DNA of 53,583 nt from Phaeoceros laevis (Eukaryota > Anthocerotophyta > Anthocerotopsida > Notothyladales), in NCBI GenBank assembly GCA_049999765.1, contig JBNGIQ010009458.1, positions 480,731-534,313 of the forward strand, written 5' to 3'. Position 1 is the first letter of the stretch; each line of letters starts with the position of its first letter. The notes under the pieces were generated by a model. It saw nothing but the letters and a program-made list of their open reading frames with translations, made no database searches and had not been told where the DNA came from. This document shows positions 10,156-23,494 of the stretch, one piece after another. The position numbers and the translations under genes are program-made.

Positions 10156-10953
10156 TCATTGACTGAGAGGCTTTGGTGTGCTCAAGGGACCAACTCACAA
10201 GTGTGCACGGTGTGCAGGTCCTGACCACAATGTGTTTAAGCTCTTCGCCAAGAGCTCTACTCCAAGGTGCTGTAACAAACGAAATCTGAGCATCAAATTC
10301 ATGACTTTATTTAGTAGTGAGCTCTACATTCTGCTTCTAGGCCCAGGTCCTAAGAAGATGTCTCTGATCTGCAGGGTTAAACATTCCTCTGATATTGCTC
10401 ATCAGTTTAATCTCAGCATTGAATCACTGACAGCAGGGGCAAACAATGCAAATGGTGGAAGTACACTCCCCCAGCTCATCCGCTCACACCATGACAGAGG
10501 CATCTCTTTTCGGGGTCATAGAGTTCTCAGTGACCTTTCGTCCATTGAACTTCATAGCTTGGAACATTGCCCCCTTCAGCTTCAAAAGGTTATGTCTTTT
10601 ATACTGACTGCACTTCCAATCGCCCAGCGAACACCAATGACTATGCAGACCGTAGTAACTGCGGTAAGGAATATGTACAGACAGCACAAGGGTCACGAGC
10701 AACGAACAAATACCGGGACATCTAGCTGGACCATTTATACAGCAAGTTGAAAAAGCTTCCTCTAAGCTCGTGTTAGCTTTACTAAAGAGGTCCTGCAAAC
10801 ACAGACCTTCCATGCTTTGGATACAGTTGCTTTTGTGTTATTACATACGGCTGAGAGAAGCTGTACAGCACATCTGCAAAAAAAGGGCCCCAGTAGACCC
10901 ATGGGTACAACAAAAGGTTCATGGAGAACACATTACTCAAGACCGCAAACCGG
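10156..10953. other. Convergent intergenic, 3' ends of two genes
   Basis: This lies between the end of the fasciclin gene (+) and the stop of the MoCo-sulfurase-like gene (-). It probably holds two 3'-UTRs and perhaps a last fasciclin-gene exon. The open frames here show no recognisable domain. Confidence 0.4.
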
Positions 10954-12047
10954 TCAGGAGTTGGTCCCAAATGAGCTTTTACGCACTAACAGACATGAAA
11001 TCGTACTAGGTTGTCCCACTACTTTAGGCAGTGTACAAACAGCAAAATCAGGTTTGTGGCAAGTTAGATTCAGCTGGTCCTCCCCCAGCACTAAGTCTGA
11101 TGCATCTAAAAGCACATGCCAGCAGTTTCGTTGCGCTTCTGATACCCAGTGCAACGAATTTCTGGTGCCACCATTATCTGCTGTATATGCAAACAAACCT
11201 TTAGGGCTGTGCTTGATCTTCTTTCTGAATTGCTGGCTCAACTGTGATCCTGCTTTTCTCAAATCTAGCCAGTCACTAGCTGCAGGGAGCACCTTGGAGT
11301 CCCTATATCCTGCAAACTCTCGAATGCAATCAACCTTGCTATCTAGGACAGTCAAGTACACATTGTACCGGAAAAATGGGTAGCTCTCTCCTACTAGAAG
11401 CAGGGCTTCTCTACTGTTAGCTGTGAAAACCACAAAGTAATCATCCTCGCTTAAACCACAATGCCTCAACACCCGGTTGCGGGCATGCATCTCGGGAATA
11501 GATATTGAGTTATCTGGAGAGGACGACTTCTTAGCCAATATATCCAAGAGTCGGGAGGGCTCCAGTTGAGTCCTCTTTGTTTCAGGGAGGGTGCTACCGA
11601 ACACGGCCGACGTATCCCTGGGAGTGGACGGTCCATAACCTGGCGACCGATTAAATTGTGCCCCCGAACTACTACAGCTGCCATCCTCATTGTACTCCAG
11701 CTCCTCCCCAACTGTGGACAGATTAACAACCGGTGCTGTCCCATCATAAATTTGGGGATAGCGGGCTCTCACATACTGCTCTACATATTTCATCTCCGTC
11801 GGGGTGATAGGGCTGGACCATCTCAAATCCAAACCACGCAATGTGGACATGGCTTCTGCTATGATGTGAGGAGGAATTACAAATGTACTTGCCTGTGCCA
11901 CAAGGATGGTATTAGAACGTTCTACTAGGGCACAAGGCAGATGCAAGTTAGCGATTGAGACAACAAACGTACCGGTGGCTCATCCTCGTAGCTCTTAGGC
12001 CTTCGGGGCCAACCCCCAGGCTCCGCTGCTGTCGCATTTGTCTCCAT
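10954..12047 (-). CDS. Molybdenum-cofactor-sulfurase-like PLP-dependent protein, short form (337 aa)
   Basis: This belongs to the plant family of cysteine-desulfurase-like (class V aminotransferase fold) proteins annotated as MoCo-sulfurase-like, e.g. At5g66950 and At5g51920. Exons 11973-12047 and 10954-11892 join in phase (1014 nt). Visible family marks: 'YVRARYPQIYDGTAP', 'DDYFVVFTANSREALLLVGE', 'YPFFRYNVYLTVLDS', 'KGLFAYTADNGGTRNSLHWV', 'NCWHVLLDAS' and 'CHKPDFAVCTLPKVVGQPS', where the Lys sits at the usual PLP-lysine position. The protein stops soon after this, at 'LLVRKSSFGTNS', so the long C-terminal part of the larger relatives is absent and no downstream frame restores it. It could be a natural short member or a truncated gene. 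It is divergent from VIRILIZER. Confidence 0.8.
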
Positions 12048-12945
12048 TGATTCAAAATCCTGGACCCTCAAAGTGGCAACGACTTGAAAGACCCAGCAGA
12101 TAAGTACAAGCCTCGTGTTTACAAGGTGTTCAAACTCTGAACCTCGACCTCTCCCTTGAGATGCCGAATTGGGTCGCCATTCATCACAGTAGTAGAGTCG
12201 TGTTAGCACAACTCATGCCTCAAGCTACTGGAACAGTTGGGTGATCAACCAACCACCTGCAGGCGCAGATCAGACACGACAGTCTTGTGTCAGTCTCTGA
12301 GCTGATGAAACTACAGAGATGACCCGAGTGAACTATCCATTCTTAGAACCGGAAGACCCCAGCGGGTTAGAGCAGGATTTAGACCTGCATCTCAGCGGTG
12401 TGCGCACCAGAGGATTGCGTGCTGTCCAGGAATTGGGTACCCTCCTGTAGACGCTGAACGCCCGCTTCAATTGCCCATGTAGTCCCAGGGCTGAGGACCA
12501 AACAACGCGCTGAAGCATCTACGCATACGCAGACAGAAGAACCCAAGACGCGGGTGGCTATTTCTTAGAACTTGCTCCAGACAAGCTTGTCTCCCCTCGG
12601 CGAGATAAATCCTGGGGATGAGAGTAAGGTACATATTCTTGACTTGAGTCACTTCAGAGATTTATTAGACTAATACGAGTTCGGTCAATGCGTTTCATCT
12701 TTGAATACCGAAATGATCTGCCAGCAACCTGCTTCATCACCCTGCACCGTTGAGAAATGGAGGTTTCGTACATCATAGCTGCATGATTTGTGCTATATGG
12801 AGCCCCTGTCCGTGTCCGTTGGGCTGAAGGTCAGTTCCCGGGCTGTTCTAGGGCATTTCTTGTGCTACTCCGCGTCGAAGGCATCTTCTGAATCTGGCTG
12901 GGCTGCAGGAATCCTAATGTGAGGAATTGAGCAGGTGGGCGCAGC
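12048..12945. promoter_or_regulatory. Divergent promoter region, MoCo-sulfurase-like gene / VIRILIZER
   Basis: About 900 bp between two divergent start codons (12047 minus, 12946 plus). It should carry both promoters and 5' leaders. No convincing coding sequence is visible; the small minus-strand frames have no known domain. Confidence 0.45.
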
Positions 12946-15900
12946 ATGGGGTGCACCGACATGTGCGTCCTGTTCGCTGATTCCTTTGCGCATCCTGAAG
13001 TTGGGGACCATGTCGACGAGGTGAGCGGGAGAATTCCAAGAACAAGACAGCGGTAGTAATACTTTTTTGTCGCGACTGCACAAGCTAACTGGTGGATGCT
13101 GCAGGTGCGATTTGATGAGCCGGTGGTTATCAGCGGATGTGAGGTGGTGGATCCTGGGCTACCATCCTTGTGCCCATCCCTGTCTCTCAAGGGGTACTTG
13201 ATCTTAGCCCGCTCGTGGTCTGTTGGGTTGTGACAGTCCCGAACAAGTTTTTATGATGTGGGTGTAATGTGGCAGAATCACCAATCCAGCAGCATTCCCT
13301 CTGGAGATTTATGTTAGAAGTGGAGGGGATGCCCGGTTTAAGCGGCTCTGCCCGTCCTTTATGTATTCAGCCTCTTCATCTGAGCAAATCGATGTCCAGG
13401 TCAGCAGCGAACAGGTTTGAGATTTGAGACTGTAGTGTGCAGATTGTTTGGACTTGACGGTGCTTTCCTGGTGTCCAACTTCTGTAGGCCCTAATGACCG
13501 ACCATATGGTGGTCCGAGGACATTACTCAACCCTCACAATGGTGGTGTATGGAAATGTTGCAATTGACCTTTCCAGAAGCAATGATCTGGACAACACCTT
13601 CTCCGAGCTTGCTTCACCCACTGAAGTATCTTGGAAGCCAGAAGATATGCCTGAAGGCTTGCACGCTCGACTTGCTAAACCTTCCATGTCGATGCAGCCT
13701 CTGCAGTCCTTATGTTTGATTCCCAATATGGTGAAAGAAGTACATGCCATCAGGCAATTGCTGCAGTTTGCAGTTGCTGGAGAACAACTTGCCGTAGATA
13801 GCAAGTGGGTTCGGAAAGTTGTCAAGACTCTCTTGTCAGCATCCTCGTCAGTCTTTCCACCTGATAGTAAGCAGCATGGTCCTGTCAGCATCATCCGATG
13901 GTCATCCTTCACAAAACTTAGTGAAGGGCAACTTTATGATATGCAGAGGGATCCGACTGGAGTAGCTGACGTTCACGAAACTTTTCAGCAACTCCAGGAG
14001 CAGCTCCGAGAACAAGTAGACATGGTTCAAAAGTCAGAAGACATGCAAGTGCCAAAGCCAGAACATGCTCCACAGCCTCCGAGATTTCAAGAAGAAGATT
14101 TAGGGTTTCATAGTTCTTCAGAAGTGAAGGCAGATCAAGAGGGGAAGCCGGGGGTCAAAATTGCCCAAGAAGGAGATCTTGGGCTCGAAAGTGACCTTCC
14201 AGACGAGTCAGAAACTCAAATTGACCAGGATGAAGGTACAGATATTGAAGCTGACCAGGGGGAGCGTGTAGAGCTTCTTAGTGACAAGGAATATAAGCAA
14301 CAGCTTGAGGTGGACAGTGAGAACTCAGAGCCACAGACAGAACAGAAAGAAGAACCGAATCGTCAAATAAAGCCTATAGAAAGTCCGCAGTTTGGATTGG
14401 AGCAAAATGAAAAGGTAGAGTCTCCGGTAGATTGCGAGGACAAGCCAGAGCTCCTGGTTGTGGACAATGAGAGTAGAGAGGTTGAGATGGAGTTGTCAGA
14501 AAGGACTTCAATTCAGAGTGAGCAGAAAGAACAGGCTGATATGCCTCTCAAGGACCAGCAGAACCAAGATGCAAATATGCAAGATATGATAGATGGTCAG
14601 GACGACAGACTTGCTTCCATGGCACAACTGATAGTTTCATGGATCAAGGCCGGTGCCGAGGAGGCCAAGGGCACTTCCGAGGGCTCTATACTGGTACTAT
14701 TCGTCTTTTTTGGTGTCAAGCCTTTAGTTATGCAGTGTACAAGCAGATTCATGGTTTTGTTGTAACAAGATGAACATGCAGGTGGATAGCCTCATTGCAG
14801 GTCTGGCTGCTGCACAACTTCTCTGTCTCGATGTTGAATGCTGCCAGAAGTTTGTGGAGGCTGATGGCATAAAAGCTGTCATGGATGTGCTCAACGATGA
14901 GACCTTTGACAACTCTGCTATTAGTCTACTTGCTGTTAGAGCTATCGAATGCTGCTCTCGCCATACAGTCGCATGTTATGCTCTGACGAGGTGGCACAAG
15001 TTTCATGGTTTTTGTCCTAGTGAAACCAATTCCTCAGCAATTCACCAGACACCACTGCTGAAGCTGCTACTGCAGCCTCTTAGGCCACCTGTCACCCAAT
15101 TAACTATCAGTGTGCTCCAGCGGCTACGAGGATTTGAGCTCGTATCTACATTTCAGGTACTTCGCCTTAGAATTTTCAATTTTAAGTGTATAGTTCATAT
15201 CCTAGAGGCACTGGTGTCTGATGCAAAATAATTTCTGGGCAGTCTGTTGCAGAAACGTTCCTACAAAGCTCTGGTGAGCGTACCAAGTTGTTGGAGAGCT
15301 TGTCGGGGGCACTCAGAGATTTGCAGGTTCTTATCTTAGCTTCAGCTCTTCTGACTTGTAGTTCTCATCTTGTCTTTCGTGTGCCTTACTTTATTTGAGG
15401 TCCTTTGTCTTCCGTTTTGGCAGAAGATTTTAATGCTCAACGATCCTGCTGAAGAAGGATGGTCTCCAATTTCAGCTGTAAATGCTCTCGGCTTCAGCGT
15501 TGAGGACGATGGTCATTCATCAAATTTGTCCCTCAACTGTCATCCTGCTGTTGCGGAAACTATCCAAACTGGACAGACAGATATAGACCCTTATCTGCTG
15601 TTATTGCTTCAGGTTTTCAGCAGGCACTTCATGGCTGTTTGGACTGGGTTCATTTGGACTATCATTGATTTGTTACTTTGTGTTCTCAATTGGACTTTTG
15701 CTCAGGCGTGTCCACTTTTGTTAATATGAGAGTATGACTTGTTTGTGGTTGTAGGACAAGCAGCTTGTGCCATTGTTGACTGCACTGCATATGTCATCAG
15801 TAAAATCCAAAGGTTCTGAAGATCCTCTGTCAGACATGTGGGAAGATTTTATGATAACCGTTGAAGATCTGGTCCTATCACTCATCAGCTGCAAAGCTGG

Positions 15901-18900
15901 TGAGCTGAAGTGTTCTTAAGAAACCGTTTGTTCTGCCCTTAATTCTCCACTGCCTATCATGTTCTCTATTCTCATAAAATTCTGTACTTGATGTAGGATC
16001 TGTGTTTCTTTCATCTGATCCAAAAGCAGCTTCACCCTTGGTGGTAGCTCTGCAAGGACAAAATGAGCCCCGAGAAAGAGACAATTTGCCTGTGCGATAT
16101 GCAACAGTGCTCCAGTCTCTGGGATTTCGTTGCCACTCACAGGACATTGGTGGAATGTTGCAAACGAATTTGTTTGTGGTTTGTCCTCTTGCATTTTTCT
16201 GCACTCAATCATGAATATCCCTAGATGGAAAGGAAGGTACAGGTTGCTGTGCCATGTCACTGATGCTGGCTTAATCGACTTGAATCGTGGCAGGTACAAG
16301 CTTTCGATCGTTTGCTGGGCGCTCCAAAGGGGTCAGAGGAAGTGTTATGGGCTCTCTGGGATCTTGCATCTCTATCTAGGTATGTTTAAGGTTCCTGGTT
16401 TTCCAGATTATGCTTCCTTGTTTCCATTTGGTATATTTGCACATGAGAAACATCTTTGGTACTGCTGGCTTTGCAGGACAGAGGTGGGCAGAGAGGCAGT
16501 TTTATGTATTGCGTGGTTCCCCGAGGTAATATTGCCTCCCCTTTACAGGTTAGTGGATGTTCTTTTCAGCCAAGGGTTTGCTTAGTTGCTGAAGTTCTTC
16601 ATTTCAGGCCCTCTCAACCCTGAAGGATGTCATACAGCGGGGCTCTGATGTACCATCAGTATCAACTGGTATGTTTGTCCCTAAGGATGTCGTCATCTCG
16701 CTGGTTCTGGGTCAGTTGCCAGTTAAGCAACTGACAACACCTTTTTTTCTGCAGAAGGGTCAGCATTAAGGCGTGCTGCCGTGCACTTTGCATCAGAGGT
16801 GTTGCAAGTCGTCCTAGCTGACTCATCACCTTCCACCTTATTATTGTGGATGCCCCAAGCAATCTCTCTGCAACAAGCTCTACAAACTAGCTCAACAACT
16901 CATGTTGACTTGTCAGTTGGAAGTAGTGAATTTGACAAGGATGCCTTATTTGGGCGCCTCCTTTTGTGGGTCGAATCAGCTGTTGTGTATCAGAAACGGG
17001 GTGTGGTTGGCTTGCTCAAGTATGCTGCAGGCGCGGTGAATCAGCTCACTGCAACCTCCTTCGCACCAGGCGAAACTTCAGAGTTTGACAGAGCCAGGGT
17101 AAATGACCAGGGGGGTGTTGATGGCCCAACTATTCCACAAGCCCGTCATATTAAAGGGGCAGGACAGGGACGTGCTTGTTCAAAGCTGACCACTGGTATC
17201 CTGATACAGCTGACTGCAGCATTCCGCATCTTAGCCCATCTGTCATCGCATGCAGTAAGTGGAAATGTTTCAGCTTTGGTAGCATGAAGTGCTCACTCAG
17301 TGGAGTCTCGCTGCTCATGCTAGGTGAAAGCCGATCATCTAACCCTTCACTGCCTCGCCCTTGTGCAATATAAGAGCGTTGCTGCAGTTCTTTATGGAGA
17401 GGGTGCAATGGGTTATGCAACTACAGCATTGGAACACTGCACACTTTTTTTCAACCAATCACCAGTAACTCCTGGTTCGTAATGTACTGTCCACGTTGTT
17501 AACAAGGGTTTTCTTCTCTTCAGTAATTACGGCTTGAAGCGGTGAAGCTTGTGGTTAATGCACTCCATTTCTTGTCAACAGACGATGCTTCATATGAGGA
17601 TGCAGAAGATGATTCTGTAGCAGAAGAAATTATTGGCAGGGCTAGAGAACGAAACCTGATGCGATTGTTGCTGCCGACTTTGTTGGTTGTTTTGAATCTT
17701 TTGCAGAGGCTTCAGGTAACCTTAATTCTTTGTAGCTGTGTGGACTCAAACTGGTGGGAATTTTGTCATTAATTAGATGTACGATCAGCTCTCACCCTGT
17801 CTGATGCACTTAATGACTTGGCAGACTGCAGTTCATACCTTTCGCAACTCAAAGCTTATGGATCTGATACTCCGTCTGCACCATATCTTCAGGTGACAAG
17901 TTTGTTAGCATTGGTTTACAAGCAAGCATTTAGTGTTATCAAGACTAGTTGTTGTTACAGTTATCACCTTGCAGACAGAAGCTTTTTTGCTGAGATTTAG
18001 ATCTTCCTGTTGTGCATCTTGTCTTACAGTGTGCGGATCATGTCGTTTGGAACAGTCCCACCATCTGCATGGACGGGGGGCACACTGGAAGTGGGATCTG
18101 TTTGCCGGATTTTAGCATCGATTCTAGCATGCTGGCCAATTTATGGTTGGGCACCAGCACTGGTTCCGCACTTACTTGGCATCAGTGACGGTGCCTGTTC
18201 AAATGTACCTGCAAATTGGCTCCCTTTGGAGCCAGGGAAGGCATGCAGTGTTCTGAGCTTACTGGTCTGAGTCTCCTCTTTGGTCCCTCATCTCAATTCT
18301 CTCATTGCACGGTGTGAAGTGGTTGTGTGTAATGCTTCACCGACAAAAACATGCTTCACATTTAGCTATTTCTCGGCTCTCTGACTAGTGTATTGATTTG
18401 CCAGGGAGATTTGCTCCCCACAGAGTTACCATACGCGAAGGGTCCGTCAGTTGCCTTCAGGCTGCTTGCTGCCGGGACTGTATTGGGACCCCACAGCATT
18501 TCAGCCCTTGACTGGCATCTGAAACCTTTCCACGTGGAGAAGTTCCTCCTAGTGTTGGCTCCACATTTAAGCTACATGGCAGAAATGGTTCTCTATTACG
18601 CTTGCACGGTACTCCTTTCGCCTGTTATGTCCATCCTTTTCATTTATGTTAGAACGTTCTTGCCTTGTAACCCCACACTTTTGATCGTGTGATACATGCA
18701 GGCATGTTCAGTCTTGCGAAATTTATTGACAAATGTTGTGGCAAAGCTGGCCTGCAAGAACTTCAATCATGCTGCTGTCTTGGTTCGTCCAGTGTTCCGT
18801 TTCATGAAAGAACGCATGGAAGCAAGCTCAGCAGCATCTGAAATCGACATCTTTAAGGTGCTTTGACCTGAAGTCAAACTTTGTTTATGTGGACGAGTGT

Positions 18901-21900
18901 CCTTGAGAGCCACCGTGGTGATTGTAGCATCCTTTTCAGCTACTTCGTTACTCAGGAGCTTTTATTTGTATCCAGTAGCATGACGGATGACTGTGGCAGA
19001 CTGAGTTAAAGATGGCTTTCACTTTCAGGTGGAAAGGCTTTTGGAGTTTGTAGCTGACTTGTCAACGCATCCGGGTTCGAAGGTGGGTTTTGAATTGATC
19101 TTGTTGACATAAGTAGCAGCATCAGCTATTTCTCTGGTCTCTGTCTGGCATGCACTGTGATAATGAGATCTATTTGAGCATGAACCTCGTCTTTGTGCCC
19201 AGGCAATGCTTTTGCAGGAAGGTGTAGTCGATGTGCTCTTGCAAGTTCTGAGATTAGAAACTCAGGCGTCTTCCTCAGGAGAAGAGATTTTGGATTCGGC
19301 TAGCATGCAGTGGCCGAAGTCGGGATGCAAGCAATGGAGTCTGAAGGCGTTCACCTCATTGTGTGATGCAAGCATATCCTTACACCCAATGGCGCCTTTG
19401 AAGAGGTAGGAAAGAAGCAGGTTTTTCCTAAAACTGAGTGGACCGCATGTTAATAGGTCAGGATTGGACAAACCATGCCTTTGTCTGACTTTCAAGTGGT
19501 CACTACAAACCCTACGAGGTCAGCTGTTGAGTATAACACATTGTCTTATTGTGTCTGTGCAGGCGTGCAGCAGAAGACTGCCCGAAGCATGGAGACTGTC
19601 TCATGATTGTTGAAGCGGTGTTGTCTATGATAGGAGTAAGATTCAGCTCGAGAAGAAAGATTCTTTGCGTTGTTTTGTTAAGTGACTGTTGGCTTTGCTT
19701 TCTACTAACCAGTCTGGAATCATCTTGCAGGATGCTTCTCTTGATATTATGGATGTTTTGATGGTTATTTTGAAGTGTCTAGCCGAATATGATGTTGGGT
19801 GTGCTGCTTTTGCTACTGTTGCTGTATCATGGGTAACGAAAGCTGGTACTTGCGGTGGAGCGAGCTCAACGTCATTGACAATGAACGGAGCAGAAAACCC
19901 AGATGCCACACCTTTGGACACTGTCAATCACGTAGATTCATCTGTTGGAATGCATGAGGATACCCAAACCCCTCCATTCATGGCGTGCTGGAGAAGACTG
20001 CTAAATTTGTTTGATTTAAATGATTCTGAACCATCTGCGACCCGGGCAATTAGTAAAATGGCTGTCGTATGTTTGACGTTGGCTTCAAACGAAAGCAGGT
20101 AGGTTTCTTGGCTGCCTTTCAAGGCTGCGTTGTTGACTTAGGTTCAAACTTGCTATAGTCGCTCATTTGTGCAATTCAGCACATCACCTCATATTCAGGA
20201 GCTCAGTATTGACAAAGTTCCTGTTTTTGCCAGATGTGGACTGGCTGCCCTTAAGACCTTATGTGGATTGAGTATTGCGCCTAAAAAGGATGCAATTGCA
20301 CCTGGAGAAACTCCAACGGAACGTGAGTCTGGATTCAAGATGCTGCAAAGTTTTTGTCACAAAGGTTCCAAGCAGGCTGATCATACCACATCAACACTTC
20401 CGGGTGCTGCCGGTCTCCTCGAGGTAGTACACTTTCACTGCTATTGACCTATTAATGGGAATTAGGACCATGAGAACTGCTTTTTATGTGACTTGCAAAT
20501 TTTTGATGTTTCAGGCACAGAAGCAGGTGAAAGCTGTCCTAGATGTACTGGAGACGCCTTTAATCATCGGTAATCTCAGTGAGGAAATCGAACTCCTGAT
20601 GAAAGGACTTTCTCCATCTGATCCTGCAGGGTGGCTCAACGAAGAACACGAAGGAGCGTCTCATCTGATGAATTTACGGCGCCTGGTTAATAAAGCAGAC
20701 TCTAATTTTCCTGGTGAACCAGAGGTTGCCAGTATGGAAAATCTTGTTGATGCAGCGTTCAAGAATTTGAAGGACAGCTTTATTTGGGAGTGCCCTGCAG
20801 TGAGACCGGAAAGGCGTTTGTCAAACTCTTTATCAAAGCGGAGGCATATCACAACAGTTGAGGTAGGCAACAAGAGGCACCGTGGTGATGTGATGGCAGC
20901 TGCATCAGCTACAGAAGTATCAAGTGCTGGTGCAGGCTCTACTGTCCAGTCCGGCAGGGCAGGTGCCGCCTCCGTTAGCTCTGTGCCAGCAAATCGACGG
21001 GACACATTCAGGCAGCGTAAGCCAAACACAAGCAGGCCACCATCTATGCATGTAGATGACTATGTCGCACGAGAAAGAAATACTGATGTGACCTCTGGAG
21101 GGGTCAATGCCCAAAGGAGCACTTCAGGTGGCGGCAGGCCACCATCTATTCATGTAGATGAGTTCATGGCTCGACAGCGTGAGAGGCAACAATCAATGGC
21201 TACAACTAGTCTTACACAAAATATGGTGGGGCCTCCACTTGGCTCTGGGGCGGAAATTCCTGGCGCCAAAGAATCAATTGCTGGCAGAAGCCATGATGAA
21301 AATCAAGCTGACCCTGCAGAGTTTTCACAGGACAACAACCTGCCAGGTACAATTATAGGTGTCAACCCTAGTGTGGCGAGATCAAATGTCTTGCTGTCGA
21401 CGGTTATTGCAGGAGGGGGCATCTCTGATGGAAGACACTCACCTGCAATGGAGTTGAGCAATGCCCAAAATTTCTCTCAAACTGGCGTAGAACCAAGATC
21501 GCATCTCCAGCCAGCCGATGTACAGTATGGTTCTCGTAGTTTTAGCCCTTCAGAACTTGACCGGCAAGCTCAAGATTCTGCATCTCAAAGGCAAGAACCT
21601 GGTGGGAATAGGATATCTGGGAAAGCACAACAGGCACCAGGAGCCCGGGTATTGGGCAAAACTGCCCCTTTGGTCGTTCCCTTAAGGCCCCCAGATTCAG
21701 TGAAGGCAGCATCCAACTCTTCACTGATTCTAGCTGCCGGAGGAAGGATCCAGCTCCCAGCTTCCCCAGCAGTAAGCTCAAGACAGACAGATCTGCACTC
21801 AAATATCAATACTGGTTTGTCATTTGCACCTAGCAGGGAACAAAGACAACATCATCTTGGATCTGTGCATGATCCACCGGTTCACCAGAATATGGTCGTG

Positions 21901-23494
21901 GCATCACCACCTCCAGCCAGAGAAATGAGGCCACCACCACCACCACTGCCTTTAAGAGGATATGATGGTCAGCCCAGCCCAGGTATGGTCGGTGACGTTC
22001 AGAGAGAACGAGATTTCACCCCTACTTTGGCACCCCCTCCACCACCTCTTTGGCTGACAATGGATTCTGCCAGACGGTCAGAAACGCATATGCTCCCACC
22101 TTCCATCCCTCAATCGCGTGGACTGTTTGGTCCGTTCACGGGCTCTCTGCCGTCAAGTGCCGACCTCTCAGGTGGAGTGCAGGCGCTTGCACCCCCTTGG
22201 CCTGGTGTGGTTTCCAACAGCAGGATATTTGAGGATTTGGGTCATGTGTTTGGAGGACCCGGCAGGTCACCACATGGGTCAGCTGTCCATTCTCCGCTTG
22301 CTGGCAGTCCAGTGCCTCCCATGCCCGGACCAGCACAAGGCAGTCATGCGGGAATGTCTCCCCAACCTTATGGCCAGACTGGAGGAAGCTTGACTATGGA
22401 CACTCGGCCTGCGTATGCACTATCTCCCAATGAACGCAGGTTTGGTGCTTATAATGCAGTGCAGTCTCTGCCATTTCCTTCTGGCTATCCTACTCAGTCG
22501 CCAAGTGCTAGGCCACCTACTCCTATTAGTCCTAGTCTGCAGGTGCAGACCTCTCAGCAGCAGCAGCAACATCAATTGATGCAGGCGCAGCAGCTACAGC
22601 TCCAGCAAAAACTGCATCAGCAGCCACAACTACAGCAGTTACCCCCACAAACACAACACCAGCAGATATTGCAGCAGCAGCAACAACAACTGCAAAATCA
22701 GCGTGCTCGTCAGCTCCAGCTACAACAGCAGCAGCTTCTTCAACAGCAGCAGCAGCAAAGTCAACAACAGCTTCAGCAGCAGCAGCAACAACAACAGCAA
22801 CACCAGCAACAGCTGCTTCACAAGCAACAGCAGTTGCTGCAACAGCAGCAGCAGCACCAGCAGCAACTGCGTCAACAGCAGCTGCATCAGCAGCAGCAGC
22901 AGCAACTGCATCAACAGCAGCAACAGCACCTTCACCAGCAGCAGCAAAAGCAATCACTCCAGCAGCAGCAACAACAACAGCAACTATCCCAGCAGCAACA
23001 ACAGCAACCACCACAGCAGCAACAACCGCAGCAGCAACAACCACAACCACCCCAGCCGCAGCAGCAGCCACTGCCACAGCATCGCCATGAGCATCAGCAG
23101 AAGGAACAGAAAGAGCAGCAGCAGCCGCAACCACAGGTGCACCGCCAAGCACAAGTGGAGCCAGCTGCTTTGTTACAACAAATGTTGTCGTCACCTCAGG
23201 CTATCCAGGTACTTCCACATCTGCCGTGAAGGAGATCTTAATGTACTGCAGGATCTGATGAGATTACAAGCACACCTTACTGTTTAACTGGTTTCTGCGA
23301 TTCAGGAACTTTTGCAAGATCAGAACAAACTTAGGCAGCTGCTGGAACAGCATCCCAGGTTGATAACATTACTTCAGGTGAGCACATTCCTTGACTTGCG
23401 CTAGATTTATGTTTACCTTGTGCAAGCCATGGAGAACTGAAGGGGTGCGTTTGTTTATTGGTGACAGGAAAAAATGGGTCAGGGGCCAAGTTAA
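12946..23494 (+). CDS. VIR: VIRILIZER homologue, m6A methyltransferase-complex scaffold, more than 20 exons
   Basis: VIR is the large nuclear scaffold of the m6A mRNA writer complex (with MTA, MTB, FIP37 and HAKAI). The N-terminus reads 'CVLFADSFAHPEVGDHVDE', then 'VRFDEPVVISGCEVV', 'FPLEIYVRSGGDARFKRLCP' and 'ALMTDHMVVRGHYSTLTMVV', matching plant VIR in order. First exons: 12946-13020, 13105-13193, 13276-13399, 13488-14693, 14782-15156, 15243-15326, 15424-15612, 15755-15899, 15997-16178, 16294-16379, 16477-16525, 16608-16668, 16755-17254. More armadillo-like helical exons run to about 20440. The exon from about 20516 to about 23208 codes for a disordered Ser/Pro/Gln region. The family C-terminus ends the gene: 'LLSSPQAIQ'-like, then 'ELLQDQNKLRQLLEQHPRLI' and 'EKMGQGPS'. 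The protein should exceed 2,000 aa. An acidic Glu/Asp/Gln-rich insert (about 14020-14600) is unlike Arabidopsis. The ATG at 12946 gives 'MGCTDMCVLF'; the one at 12961 is also in frame. Confidence 0.92.
22546..23150 (+). repeat. CAG/CAA-rich tract coding for poly-glutamine in VIRILIZER
   Basis: About 600 bp of mixed CAG/CAA codons broken by His, Leu and Pro codons, giving a roughly 200-residue Gln-rich segment. The mix of synonymous codons means it is not a pure triplet run. It creates long artefactual open frames on other frames and on the minus strand (Ala/Val-, Ser/Asn- and Leu-rich), which should be ignored. Confidence 0.95.

Noticed and set aside
22532-23287. Long Ala/Val-rich (minus), Leu-rich (minus) and Ser/Asn-rich (plus) open frames over the CAG/CAA tract
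   Set aside because: They are frame shadows of the poly-Gln coding tract of VIRILIZER; triplet repeats keep all other frames open.
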